Source: Roseiarcus sp963822215
Lineage (GTDB): Bacteria > Pseudomonadota > Alphaproteobacteria > Rhizobiales > Beijerinckiaceae
Length of the DNA: 64,000 nt
NCBI GenBank assembly: GCA_963822215.1
Contig: CAWGGX010000007.1
Location: forward strand, 372,001-436,000
Direction: 5' to 3'
Positions 9,002 to 16,332 of this stretch are shown here, piece after piece. The notes beneath the pieces are model-generated. The model worked only from the letters and a program-made list of their open reading frames with translations. It was not told the DNA's origin and did not search any database. Both the position numbers and the translations under genes were made by a program. How positions within the stretch are numbered: position 1 is the first letter of the stretch; each line of letters opens with the position of its first letter.

Positions 9002-9031
9002 CTAAGATATATCTAAGACAATCTTTGTCAA
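9002..9031 (-). promoter_or_regulatory. Promoter and operator of the PadR/ferric-reductase operon
   Basis: On the minus strand a perfect -35 hexamer TTGACA (9031-9026) precedes an AT-rich stretch containing the self-complementary AGATATATCT (9005-9014) within a longer CTAAG/CTTAG-flanked imperfect repeat. A second inverted repeat, GACAA-TCT-TTGTC, lies at 9017-9029. PadR operators are typically AT-rich dyads of this kind. The dyad overlaps the expected -10 region about 50 bases upstream of the start codon, as needed for repression. Confidence 0.6.
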
Positions 9032-9113
9032 GCGGCGTGCACAAAAATTTGGACGCTGTCCGTCGAGACGGCGCCCCTCGAAGAATGCGATAGGGACGGG
9101 GCGGGCGCCGGGT

Positions 9114-9359
9114 GAGCAAGATGACTTACAACCCGGCCGAGCCCAGTCTCGCGCCCCGTTTTCGCCCGCCTGTTCTTTCCCTGATCCGCTCCGAAATCGC
9201 CTGATAATGACCTGTTCCGGTCCTGTTAAGTTCCCTGTTCCGCGCCGGCGCGCGCCCACAACGGGCGGGTTGCAAAGCCGGCAACGCCATGACATTGCAG
9301 GGCTTCCTGGATCAGAGCGCCGAACAGGGCCGAGGAAAATTCCCTGCTAGCAGGGAATT
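9114..9359 (+). repeat. Dispersed TTCCCTG element, copy A
   Basis: This is the first of three related elements (others at 23196-23518 and 46657-46989). Shared landmarks in order are GAGCAAGATGA, AACCCGGC, CGTTTTCGCCC, several TTCCCTG heptamers embedded in CTGTTCC, then GGGTTGCAAAGCCGGCAACG, a conserved ATGACATTGC (ATG at 9289), and a terminal perfect palindrome TTCCCTGCTAGCAGGGAA that extends here to 22 bp (9338-9359). Copy A has lost part of the left segment that copies B and C keep. It fills the space between the PadR promoter and the ModA-like gene. Confidence 0.8.
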
Positions 9360-9387
9360 CGGATCGTCGGCGGCCAATCATTCCGCC

Positions 9388-10080
9388 CTATGCCGGCTCC
9401 ATCCCGAGCGTGCGCTTGGTCTCGTCCGTTCCCGGAGCGCTGAGGAACGCGATCAGCGCCTGGGCGTCTTCGATCCGCGCGGCCCGCGCCCCGACGCCGA
9501 TCGAGAAGGTCGTGACCGACTGGACGGGCGCCGGGACGAGCCCGACGATGTCGATTCCAGGCTCGTCGAGGAATTCGCTGAGCTGTTGGACGCCGATCTC
9601 GGCCTCGCCTTGCGCCATCAAGGCCGCAACGGGCACGCCGGGCTTGGCCTGAACGAACCGCGGCGCATCCCCGGCGGGATCGAGCCCCCAGCCCCTTGCG
9701 ACCTCGAGAAGATGCGCGCCGCTGGGGCCGGTCGAATAGCCGATGGAGCGGGCGGCGGTGAGCGCCGCCCGGACCGCCTCCGCGTCGCCGATGTCTGGTT
9801 TCAGCCCGCCGGCGCGCACCGCGAGCGCCATCGGCGAGCGGACGAAGCCGACCACGCTTCCGGCGAGGACGTGACCCTCGGCCTCGAGCCCGGCCATGGC
9901 GTTGGCGGCGAGCACGACGACGTCGAACGCCTCGCCGGCGCGCACCCGCTTGGCTGCGTCGATGCCGCCGATCGCCTCAATGGCGACGCGTTCGCCCGTC
10001 GCCGCCGCGTAGGCTTGCGTGAGCTCGGCGAGGACCCGCCGCGTCGCCATCGAGGAAATGCCGGTGATCGGTTGAGCCAT
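9388..10080 (-). CDS. ModA-like substrate-binding protein without signal peptide
   Basis: The 230-residue protein matches the type-II periplasmic-binding fold used for molybdate and related oxyanions: ITGISSMATRRVLAEL at the start, an FDVVVLA block, IGYSTGPSGAHLLEV, and an EIGVQQLSEF stretch near residue 160. It begins MAQPITGISS with no hydrophobic leader, and no upstream in-frame extension supplies one. No permease or ATPase genes accompany it. It may act in the cytoplasm, perhaps as an anion sensor or buffer, or the true exported start may have been lost. It is divergent from the ferredoxin gene and lies near the molybdenum hydroxylase, which makes a molybdate link plausible but unproven. 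Confidence 0.7.
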   Translation of the reverse strand: MAQPITGISSMATRRVLAELTQAYAAATGERVAIEAIGGIDAAKRVRAGEAFDVVVLAANAMAGLEAEGHVLAGSVVGFVRSPMALAVRAGGLKPDIGDAEAVRAALTAARSIGYSTGPSGAHLLEVARGWGLDPAGDAPRFVQAKPGVPVAALMAQGEAEIGVQQLSEFLDEPGIDIVGLVPAPVQSVTTFSIGVGARAARIEDAQALIAFLSAPGTDETKRTLGMEPA

Positions 10081-10252
10081 GACGTCCTCTAAGGCGAAAG
10101 CGGATTCGGTTTGGGCGTGGTATAGCGCAGCCGCGCGCCGCTTCCATCCGTCGCAAGCGTTCGGATTGTGGAAACGCCGTGGCCGCCCTAGGAACGAGCC
10201 TGAAGCGCGCGCCGCGGCGGCGTCGCCCCCGAAACGCGGCGGAGAAGCGTTT

Positions 10253-10477
10253 ATGGTCTATCGGATCGTCCCGGAGCTCTGCACCAGTTGCGGCGCCTGC
10301 GAGCTGGACTGCCCGAACGAGGCGATCAGCGTCGACCGGTTCACCTACGTGATCGATCCGACGAAATGCAACGAGTGCCAGGGGTTCCACGAGTCCCCGC
10401 ACTGCGCTTCGGTCTGCCCGGTGCCGGGAACCTGCGTGCCCGCGGCCACAGAGAGCCCAGGCGCCCCGGGCCGCTGA
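10253..10477 (+). CDS. 2[4Fe-4S] ferredoxin (Alvin/YfhL type)
   Basis: The 74-residue protein has one classical cluster motif CxxCxxCxxxC at C10, C13, C16 and C20 followed by Pro. The second motif is the extended CxxC-x8-CxxxC type (C39, C42, C51, C55), the hallmark of Allochromatium-type two-cluster ferredoxins with very low potentials. The ATG at 10253 follows a GGAGAAG ribosome-binding site; an in-frame ATG at 10079 overlaps the divergent gene and is unlikely. It is convergent with, and 33 bp from, the SsnA/molybdenum-hydroxylase operon. The hydroxylase has no FAD subunit here, so this ferredoxin is a possible electron acceptor, though that is inference only. Confidence 0.88.
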   Translation: MVYRIVPELCTSCGACELDCPNEAISVDRFTYVIDPTKCNECQGFHESPHCASVCPVPGTCVPAATESPGAPGR

Positions 10478-10510
10478 GCGCGTCGTCGACTGTGCCCCTT
10501 GGCGGAGGCT

Positions 10511-11695
10511 TCAGACGTCGGCCATGCGCGCCCAGAGGCGGGCCGCCTCGGCGCGACCCTCGGCCGTGATGCGCTCGAAATCGCCGGTCAGCAGCGCGCC
10601 GTCGCGGACAACCACGCGGCCGCCGACGACGACGTGAACGACCGCGCCGTCGCGCCGCACTACACAGTCGCCGAGCGATCCGGGTGAGAGCGCCTCGCTC
10701 GAAGCGCCGAAACGCTCGGCCGCCAGCGCATGGCCGGCGGCTAGCCTCCCCCTGACGCCCGCGTCTCCGTTCGCCGCGGCGAGCCGCCTCAGCGCCACCT
10801 CCTCCGCCGCCATGTCCGGGTCCCAGCCGTCGACGCCGAGCGCGACGCGTCGCGTCGCCGACAGCGCCGCCGCATAGCCGACGCGGTTGCCCTCGTTGGA
10901 GCGCGGATTGTGGACGAACCATAAGCCGGCCGCGGCGGCGCGCCGCACCTGATCGGCGCTCAGATGAACTCCGTGGGCGAGGATCGACCCCGGGGGCAGG
11001 GCGTCGAGCATGATCAGGCGCTCGAGCGGTCCGGCGTAGCCGCGCCGGCGCGCGTCCTCGATGTCCGCCCCGTCCTCGGCAACATGAACATGCACGACGG
11101 TCCCGAGCGCGCCCGCCAGCGCGCCCGCCTCCCGGATCGTGTCGTCCGACACCGTGAAGCTCGCGTGGAGCCCGACGACGCCGCGCACGAGCGGGGAAGC
11201 TGGGACATTCCGACAGGCTTTGAGCCCGCGCCGCGCCTCTTCGCGCCCGAAATTGCGCTCGCTTGCGCCGTAACAGAGGAGCGCCCGGACGCCGAGGTCG
11301 GCTGCGGCCCCGGCGAGGATTGGCAGAGCTTCTTCGATGAGGTTCGGCGATTCATGGTGATCGACGAGCGTCGTTACGCCGGCGAGCAGCGCCCGGGCGA
11401 CATGATCGCGCGCCGCCGCGTCGAGGCTTTGCGCGTCGAGCGCGCGGTCGAGGCGCCACCACACGCGTTCGAGGATCTGGAGGAAATTCCGCGGCGGCGG
11501 CTCCGGCGGCGGCAGGCCGTAGCGGGCGAGGCCGCTGTAGAGATGGGTGTGAGCGCAGACCGCGCCAGGCGCGATCGCGCCATCGGGGCAGGGGAGGCGC
11601 GCCGCGCCAACTGGCGGCTCGGCGACCACGCAGCCGTCTTCGATCGCCACGCTCAAGCCCTGACAGTCCGGGCCGACGACGAGGGCGCTGGTCAC
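10511..11695 (-). CDS. ssnA: SsnA-type amidohydrolase / aminohydrolase
   Basis: The 394-residue protein is a metal-dependent amidohydrolase. The first metal motif is AHTHLYSGLARYG (about residue 55). It is followed by the SsnA-specific LERVWWRLDRAL, TTLVDHHESPN, VVGLHASFTVSDDT and HVHVAEDGADI blocks, then LAHGVHL and WFVHNPRSNEGNRVGYA. SsnA proteins accompany xanthine-dehydrogenase-like molybdenum hydroxylases and probably deaminate a purine or related heterocycle. The GTG start (11695) overlaps the stop of that hydroxylase gene by 4 bases (GTGA), so the two products are made together. An in-frame extension upstream is antisense-like, Arg-rich sequence within the other gene and was not used. 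Confidence 0.85.
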   Translation of the reverse strand: MTSALVVGPDCQGLSVAIEDGCVVAEPPVGAARLPCPDGAIAPGAVCAHTHLYSGLARYGLPPPEPPPRNFLQILERVWWRLDRALDAQSLDAAARDHVARALLAGVTTLVDHHESPNLIEEALPILAGAAADLGVRALLCYGASERNFGREEARRGLKACRNVPASPLVRGVVGLHASFTVSDDTIREAGALAGALGTVVHVHVAEDGADIEDARRRGYAGPLERLIMLDALPPGSILAHGVHLSADQVRRAAAAGLWFVHNPRSNEGNRVGYAAALSATRRVALGVDGWDPDMAAEEVALRRLAAANGDAGVRGRLAAGHALAAERFGASSEALSPGSLGDCVVRRDGAVVHVVVGGRVVVRDGALLTGDFERITAEGRAEAARLWARMADV

Positions 11696-14343
11696 CGCCA
11701 GGAGGCCCGCTCGCCGTCGGGAATCTGGCCGACGTTGATGAAGCGCGCGGCGGATGAATCCTTCATCGGCAGGCGCGTGCGCCTGACGCCGTCGAACGCG
11801 GCGAGCGCCCCCGCGACCGCGCCGGCGGTCGGCACCAGGCCGATCTCGCCGACCCCCTTGGCGCCGAACGGCCCCTCGGGCTCGGGCTCCTCGACCAGAA
11901 TGACCTTGACCTCGGGCATGTGCTGCGCGCGCAGCACGCCGATCTCCCGCAGCTTGAACGTCACCGGCATCCCGTCCTTGCAGGGAAGCTCTTCCGTCAG
12001 GGCGTAGCCCAGCCCCATGTGCACCGCGCCCTGGATTTGCGCCTCGCACTGCTGCGGGTTCAGCGCCCGGCCGACGTCGTGGGCGGCGATCACCGTCTCG
12101 AGCGCGCCCTTTTCGTCGAGGACCACGACCTGGGTCGCGAAGCCGTAAGTCGTATGGGTCTTGATCTTGCCGCCCTTGAGCTGACCCTCGGCGGTGGTGT
12201 CGTCGATCCGCGTCTCGCCGGCGTAGACCTTCCCTACAAGCTCTGAAAGCGTCCGCCCGGCGTCAAGGTCGACCCGCAGCTTCTCCGCTGCGTCGATCAC
12301 CGAGCGCCCGGCGAGCAGGCTTCCGCGGGAGCCGGTGGTCTCTCCGCAGCCGAGCTCGAAGCGGCTGTTGACCTGCGGCCGGAAGATTGCCGCCGGAAGA
12401 CCGGTGACCTCGACTGCGCATTGGGTGAGGATGGTCAGCAGCCCTTGCCCCATTTCGGTGAAGCCGGTGTAAAGCGCGACGCCCCCGTCGGGCTCGACGA
12501 CGAGACGGCACTTGCCGTATTCGATCGCGCCGTTGCCGAGGCCAGAGTTCTTGAACGCACATGCGATCCCGACCGCCCGGCCCCTGTCGCGCGCCGCGTC
12601 GTAGGCGGGCTTTACCGCGAGCAGGGTCTTTTCCGCGCCGACCGACTTCTCGAGAACCTGCCCGGTGGTCGTCAGGTCGCCGATCCGGACGATGTTCAGC
12701 CAGCGCATCTCCCAGCCGTCGAGGCCGACCTTCGCCGCGAGCAGGTCGAGGCAGCCCTCGATGGCGAAGCTCGTCTGATTGACGCCAAACCCGCGCATCG
12801 CGCCGCACGGCGGATTGTTGGTGTAGGCGGCGACCGCCTCGACCTCGAGCGCGGGCATCCGGTAGGGACCGCAGGCGTGGCCCGCGGCGCGTTCGAGCAC
12901 CTTGCCGCCGACCGACGCGTAGGCGCCCGAGTCGCCGAGAATATGGATTTTGGCCGCGGTGAGGCGCCCATCCGCGTCGCAGCCGACGGTATAGGTCATG
13001 GTCAGCGGATGGCGCTTCGAGTGCATGCGGATCGACTCTTCGCGCGAGAGCTCGATCCGGACCGGACGCCCGGTCATGCGCGCGAGCAGCGCCGTCTGCG
13101 CCTGGATCGTCATGTCCTCCTTGCCCCCGAAGGCGCCGCCATTCGGCACGAGCTCGACGAACAGGCGGTCTTCCGGTTCGCCGAGCACCGAGGCGATCTG
13201 GCGGCGGTCCTCGAAGATGCCCTGGCTCTGCGTCAGGACGTGCAGGCGGCCGTCGGACAGTGGCCAGGCGAGGCACGCCTCAGGCTCAAGGAACAGGTGT
13301 TCGATGCGCTGTGTCCGCCATTCGCCGCTGACGACATGGGCGGAGGCCGCCAGCGCCGCCTCGACGTCGCCGCGGGCGTAGCGCGTCGTCGAGAGCACGT
13401 TGCCGTGCCGGGGATTGACCTGCGGCGCGTCGGGCCGGATCGCCTCGGCCGGGTCGAGCACCGGGGGCAGCGGCTCATATTCGACGGCGACGAGCGCCGC
13501 GGCCTCGCGGGCGAGCCGGGGCGTCTCGGCGGCCACCGCAGCCAGCACGTCGCCGACATAGCGCGCCTCCTCGCCCTCGGCGATCAAGACGGGCCAGTCG
13601 GGGGTAATCTGTCCGACCCAACGGTCGCCCGGAACGTCGGCCGCAGTCGTGACCGCGACGACCCCCGGCGCCGCGCGGGCCTTCGAGACGTCGATGCGCT
13701 GAACCTTCGCGCGCGCCTGCGCCGAGAGGACGAGGGCGCCATGCAGGAGGCCGGGCGCGTCGATGTCGGCGACGAACGGCCGCTCGCCGAGCGTAAGCTC
13801 GGCGCTCTGGTAGCGCCGGAGCGGCTTGCCGACGCCGCCGTCCTCGACGATCGCCGGAAGCGCGCCGCCGGCCTTCGCCTCCTGGATGAGTTCGACCGCG
13901 TCGATGATCTTGACATAGCCGGTGCAGCGGCAGAGGTGCCCATCGATCAGCCGCGCGATCTCGGCGCGGGTGAGCCTTTCGCCCTGGTCGGTGATCCATT
14001 TGATCCTGAGTACGAGGCCTGGCGTGCAGAACCCGCATTGCAGGCCCGCGGCCGCCTGGAAAGCGTCGGCGTAGAGGCGGCGCTCGTTGTCGGAAACGCC
14101 CTCGAGGGTGACGATCGAGCGGCCCTGGACCTGCTCGGCGCGCACGGAGCAGGCAAGCTTCGGCTGGCCGTTGAACAGGATCAGGCAAGCGCCGCATTCG
14201 CGCTGCGGCGAACAGCCCGACTTGACGGATTTGACTCCGAACGTCTCGCGCAGAACCTCGATCAGCAGCCGGTCGGGTTCGGTCTCGAACTGTCGGAGCT
14301 CGCCGTTGAGCGTGAACTGGATCGTCTTCATCTCATCCGTCAT
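11692..14343 (-). CDS. Xanthine-dehydrogenase-like molybdenum hydroxylase (fused Fe-S and Mo domains)
   Basis: The 883-residue protein joins a two-[2Fe-2S] domain (C44-x5-C50-x2-C53 and C65; then CGFC and CRC near 103-141) to the complete molybdopterin-binding domain. It has NGGAFGGKEDM, RGFGVNQ and the catalytic-glutamate motif GVGEIGLVP near the C-terminus. This single-chain form without a FAD domain is the one found next to ssnA (selenium-dependent xanthine dehydrogenase/XdhA-like family). It should hydroxylate a purine or similar ring. No selenocysteine codon is evident. The start is either MTDEMKTIQ (14343) or MKTIQ (14331); neither has a strong ribosome-binding site. An electron acceptor and cofactor-insertion XdhC genes are not in the window. 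Confidence 0.88.
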   Translation of the reverse strand: MTDEMKTIQFTLNGELRQFETEPDRLLIEVLRETFGVKSVKSGCSPQRECGACLILFNGQPKLACSVRAEQVQGRSIVTLEGVSDNERRLYADAFQAAAGLQCGFCTPGLVLRIKWITDQGERLTRAEIARLIDGHLCRCTGYVKIIDAVELIQEAKAGGALPAIVEDGGVGKPLRRYQSAELTLGERPFVADIDAPGLLHGALVLSAQARAKVQRIDVSKARAAPGVVAVTTAADVPGDRWVGQITPDWPVLIAEGEEARYVGDVLAAVAAETPRLAREAAALVAVEYEPLPPVLDPAEAIRPDAPQVNPRHGNVLSTTRYARGDVEAALAASAHVVSGEWRTQRIEHLFLEPEACLAWPLSDGRLHVLTQSQGIFEDRRQIASVLGEPEDRLFVELVPNGGAFGGKEDMTIQAQTALLARMTGRPVRIELSREESIRMHSKRHPLTMTYTVGCDADGRLTAAKIHILGDSGAYASVGGKVLERAAGHACGPYRMPALEVEAVAAYTNNPPCGAMRGFGVNQTSFAIEGCLDLLAAKVGLDGWEMRWLNIVRIGDLTTTGQVLEKSVGAEKTLLAVKPAYDAARDRGRAVGIACAFKNSGLGNGAIEYGKCRLVVEPDGGVALYTGFTEMGQGLLTILTQCAVEVTGLPAAIFRPQVNSRFELGCGETTGSRGSLLAGRSVIDAAEKLRVDLDAGRTLSELVGKVYAGETRIDDTTAEGQLKGGKIKTHTTYGFATQVVVLDEKGALETVIAAHDVGRALNPQQCEAQIQGAVHMGLGYALTEELPCKDGMPVTFKLREIGVLRAQHMPEVKVILVEEPEPEGPFGAKGVGEIGLVPTAGAVAGALAAFDGVRRTRLPMKDSSAARFINVGQIPDGERASWR

Positions 14344-14533
14344 CGTCGGCGGCCGACGAACGCACGCCTGCTCCTCTCGGGCGCCCAGACTCATCTTGCG
14401 CTCGCCCGACAGAGTACGGCGCCACCGCGGATCTCCCGCTCGAATGTCAAAGTCGCCTGCGACAGATGGACCATGAGTTGCGTCTGGACGCAACGAGGCG
14501 AGAGGTGTTTGATTGTCGCAGTCAAGTCCGCCC

Positions 14534-14590
14534 GTCATTGCGAGGAGCCGTAGGGTGTCGATAGACGCCCGTCTATCGCCGGGCTATGGC
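14534..14590 (+). repeat. REP-like palindromic sequences left of the IS110 element
   Basis: GTCATTGCGAGGAGC at 14534 is a half-site of a REP family seen also at 16293 (reverse strand) and 19959. It is followed by GGGTGTC-GATA-GACGCCC and a TCGCCGGGCTATG tail (14553-14590), which recurs at 49931-49967 as GGGCGTC-GAAA-GACGCCC with the same tail. IS110-family elements often target such palindromes. Confidence 0.6.
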
Positions 14591-14607
14591 GACGAAGACT
14601 GTATGTC

Positions 14608-14685
14608 CTTGCGCTGAGGCGGCGGCTCGCCCTCGATGCGCGTTGCGAGGGTTGCCCGGATAGGCCGGGCGGAGCCTCACGCAAG
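14608..14685 (+). ncRNA. Candidate IS110 bridge RNA / structured leader
   Basis: The 78 bases directly before the transposase fold on paper into a multi-branched structure. CTTGCGCTGAGGC (14608-14620) pairs with GCCTCACGCAAG (14674-14685) except for one bulge. Inside are a CCTCG/CGAGG hairpin with a 10-base loop (14631-14650) and a GCCCGG/CCGGGC hairpin (14654-14670). IS110-group elements are known to encode a bridge RNA in the non-coding end upstream of the transposase, with two internal loops that read target and donor DNA. Position and shape fit; loop-to-DNA complementarity was not tested. Confidence 0.4.
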
Positions 14686-14696
14686 GAGGACGAGCC

Positions 14697-15818
14697 ATGA
14701 AAGATTATAGCGAAGTTTTCGTCGGCATGGACGTGTCGAAGTCGAGTATCGCGGTAGGGTTGGCTGACGGCGGAGGCGCGGCCGAGGCGAGGTTTCTCGG
14801 GGAGATCGAGGCGAACGAGGCTGCGGTGACGAAGCTGGTCCGCCGCCTGTCTGGCAAGCACGACAAGCTGACGTTCTGTTACGAGGCGGGGCCGACCGGC
14901 TACGGTCTTTATCGGCTGATCGGCGAGCTTGGGCATGCGTGCCGGGTGGTCGCGCCCTCGCTCATTCCGCGCAAGCCGGGCGATCGGGTGAAGACCAATC
15001 GCCGCGACGCCTTGAATCTGGCGCGCTTGCTGCGGGCCGGCGAGCTCACCGCCGTGTGGACGCCGGACGAGCGGCACGAGGCGATGCGCGATCTGGTGCG
15101 GGCGCGCTCGACGGCCGCCTTCGACCTCAGGATCAAGCGCCAGCAGACCGGCGCCTTCCTTTTGCGTCTCGGACGCGTCTATCCCGGTAAGAAGACATGG
15201 GGCGGCGCGCACCGGAAGTGGCTGGCGAGCCAAGCTTTCGCCCATCTCGAGCAGCGCATCGCCTTCGAGGAGCAGGTGGCCGCGATGGACGAGGCGAAGG
15301 CGCGCATCGCCCGGCTGGAGAAGGCGATCGAGGAGGCGGTTCCCGATTGGTCGCTGGCGCCGATGGTCACGGCGCTGATGGCGATGCGCGGGATCGACCT
15401 CGTCGCGGCGACGGCGATTCTGGCCGAAGTCGGCGACCTCGGGCGCTTTCGGACGCCGCGCGAGTTGATGGCCTGGCTGGGGCTCGTGCCCTCGGAGTCC
15501 TCAACCGGCGACCGAGTCAGGCGCTTCGGCATCACCAAGGCCGGCAACGGCCGGGCGCGCAAAACCCTGATCGAGAGCGCTTGGCGCCATCGCTTTCCTG
15601 CGCGCATCGGTCAGGCCAAGCTCGCCCGGGTCGAGGCGGCGCCGCCGGCGGCGCGGCGGATCGCCTGGAAGGCGCAGATGCGGCTCACCGCGCGCTACCG
15701 GGCGCTGATGCGCAAAGGCAAGACGAAGAGCGTCGCCGTCACGGCGGTCGCGCGCGAACTCGCCGGCTTCATCTGGGCGATCCATCGCGCGCTTGAGCAG
15801 GAGCAAGCCGTCGCATGA
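14697..15818 (+). CDS. IS110-family transposase
   Basis: The 373-residue recombinase has the N-terminal RuvC-like DEDD domain (FVGMDVSKSSIAVG gives the first Asp at about residue 11; YEAGPTGYGLYR gives the Glu; KTNRRDALNLARLL gives the paired Asp). The C-terminal Tnp2 domain holds the helix-hairpin-helix region MRGIDLVAATAILAE and the AWLGLVPSESSTGDRVRRFG block with its conserved serines. The length is normal for the family and the frame is intact. An AAGGAGG ribosome-binding site precedes the ATG. It appears functional. Confidence 0.95.
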   Translation: MKDYSEVFVGMDVSKSSIAVGLADGGGAAEARFLGEIEANEAAVTKLVRRLSGKHDKLTFCYEAGPTGYGLYRLIGELGHACRVVAPSLIPRKPGDRVKTNRRDALNLARLLRAGELTAVWTPDERHEAMRDLVRARSTAAFDLRIKRQQTGAFLLRLGRVYPGKKTWGGAHRKWLASQAFAHLEQRIAFEEQVAAMDEAKARIARLEKAIEEAVPDWSLAPMVTALMAMRGIDLVAATAILAEVGDLGRFRTPRELMAWLGLVPSESSTGDRVRRFGITKAGNGRARKTLIESAWRHRFPARIGQAKLARVEAAPPAARRIAWKAQMRLTARYRALMRKGKTKSVAVTAVARELAGFIWAIHRALEQEQAVA

Positions 15819-15875
15819 AGCCGCTCGCTCGCTACAGCGCAATTTGGGAGCGCGCTTCGCGAGCGGCTTCATGCG
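15812..15875. repeat. 17-bp perfect inverted repeat at the transposase stop codon
   Basis: CGCATGAAGCCGCTCGC (15812-15828) is repeated inverted as GCGAGCGGCTTCATGCG (15859-15875) with a 30-base loop. The left arm contains the transposase stop codon. It could act as a terminator or as a subterminal element of the IS110 right end. Confidence 0.7.
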
Positions 15876-16228
15876 ATCCCGCGCCATCGCGGGCGGCGCG
15901 CCATCGCGTCGACTGACCCCACACAGACCGAGGAGGGATACGGCAGACGGATGCAACAAACATTGCGCAGCGGCGGGGGTGAAGCCGCGGCAGGGGAACT
16001 CCCGAGGATTGCAAGTGGCCGATCGACGCATCGACGCCCGTACGAAGACGTGGAGCAGCCCCGGACGAAACTCGGACATGCGGAACAAATACGCGTATTA
16101 GAGCTTGATCACCGACGTCCAACAGGCCTCGCCCCCACCTCTGCGCAATCATCCAACGCCATCACTCCGCCCACCCCTGAAGCGGAAACGGGAGGGTGCG
16201 TCCGACCCCTTGACGAAGGACATAAGAG

Positions 16229-16293
16229 CAATCCACGGGATCGTAGAGCGCTCTACGATCCCCTGGATTGCTTCGCTTTGCTCGCAATGACGG
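16229..16293 (-). repeat. REP element with near-perfect 42-bp hairpin
   Basis: The segment 16229-16270 is an inverted repeat broken by one mismatched pair. Its centre is GATCGTAGAGCGCTCTACGATC, part of a perfect 24-bp palindrome, with arms CAATCCA and TGGATTG. A CTTCGCTTTGCTCGCAATGAC tail follows. A diverged copy lies at 19959-20015 on the other strand. The hairpin sits 40 bp upstream of the M20 hydrolase start. Together with the IS110 right end it accounts for the gene-free stretch 15819-16332. Confidence 0.75.
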
Positions 16294-16332
16294 CGTCGGG
16301 TCCACCGGACCTCAAACCCGTGAGACGTTCCC

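Larger units (their letters stand above)
14600..16115 (+). mobile_element. IS110-family insertion sequence (ends approximate)
   Basis: The element consists of the structured left non-coding end, one transposase gene (14697-15818), and about 290 bp of non-coding right end that contains an inverted repeat and several GC-rich stems. IS110 elements lack terminal inverted repeats and target duplications, so the limits cannot be fixed by eye. The left limit is placed after a REP-like sequence and the right limit near GAGCTTGATCACCGACG. It separates the molybdenum hydroxylase operon from the M20/D-aminoacylase genes. Confidence 0.65.

Noticed and set aside
9289..10092. Plus-strand frame starting at the conserved ATG of repeat copy A
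   Set aside because: Only the first ~25 codons are shared among the three repeat copies and the rest is antisense to the ModA-like gene. In copies B and C the frames differ after the palindrome, so a conserved protein is not supported.
11692..14343. Selenocysteine in the molybdenum hydroxylase
   Set aside because: The frame has no internal TGA, and the family also contains members without selenium in the protein chain.
12421..14553. 710-codon plus-strand frame opposite the molybdenum hydroxylase
   Set aside because: Mirror frame of a well-supported gene; no motif and no ribosome-binding site.
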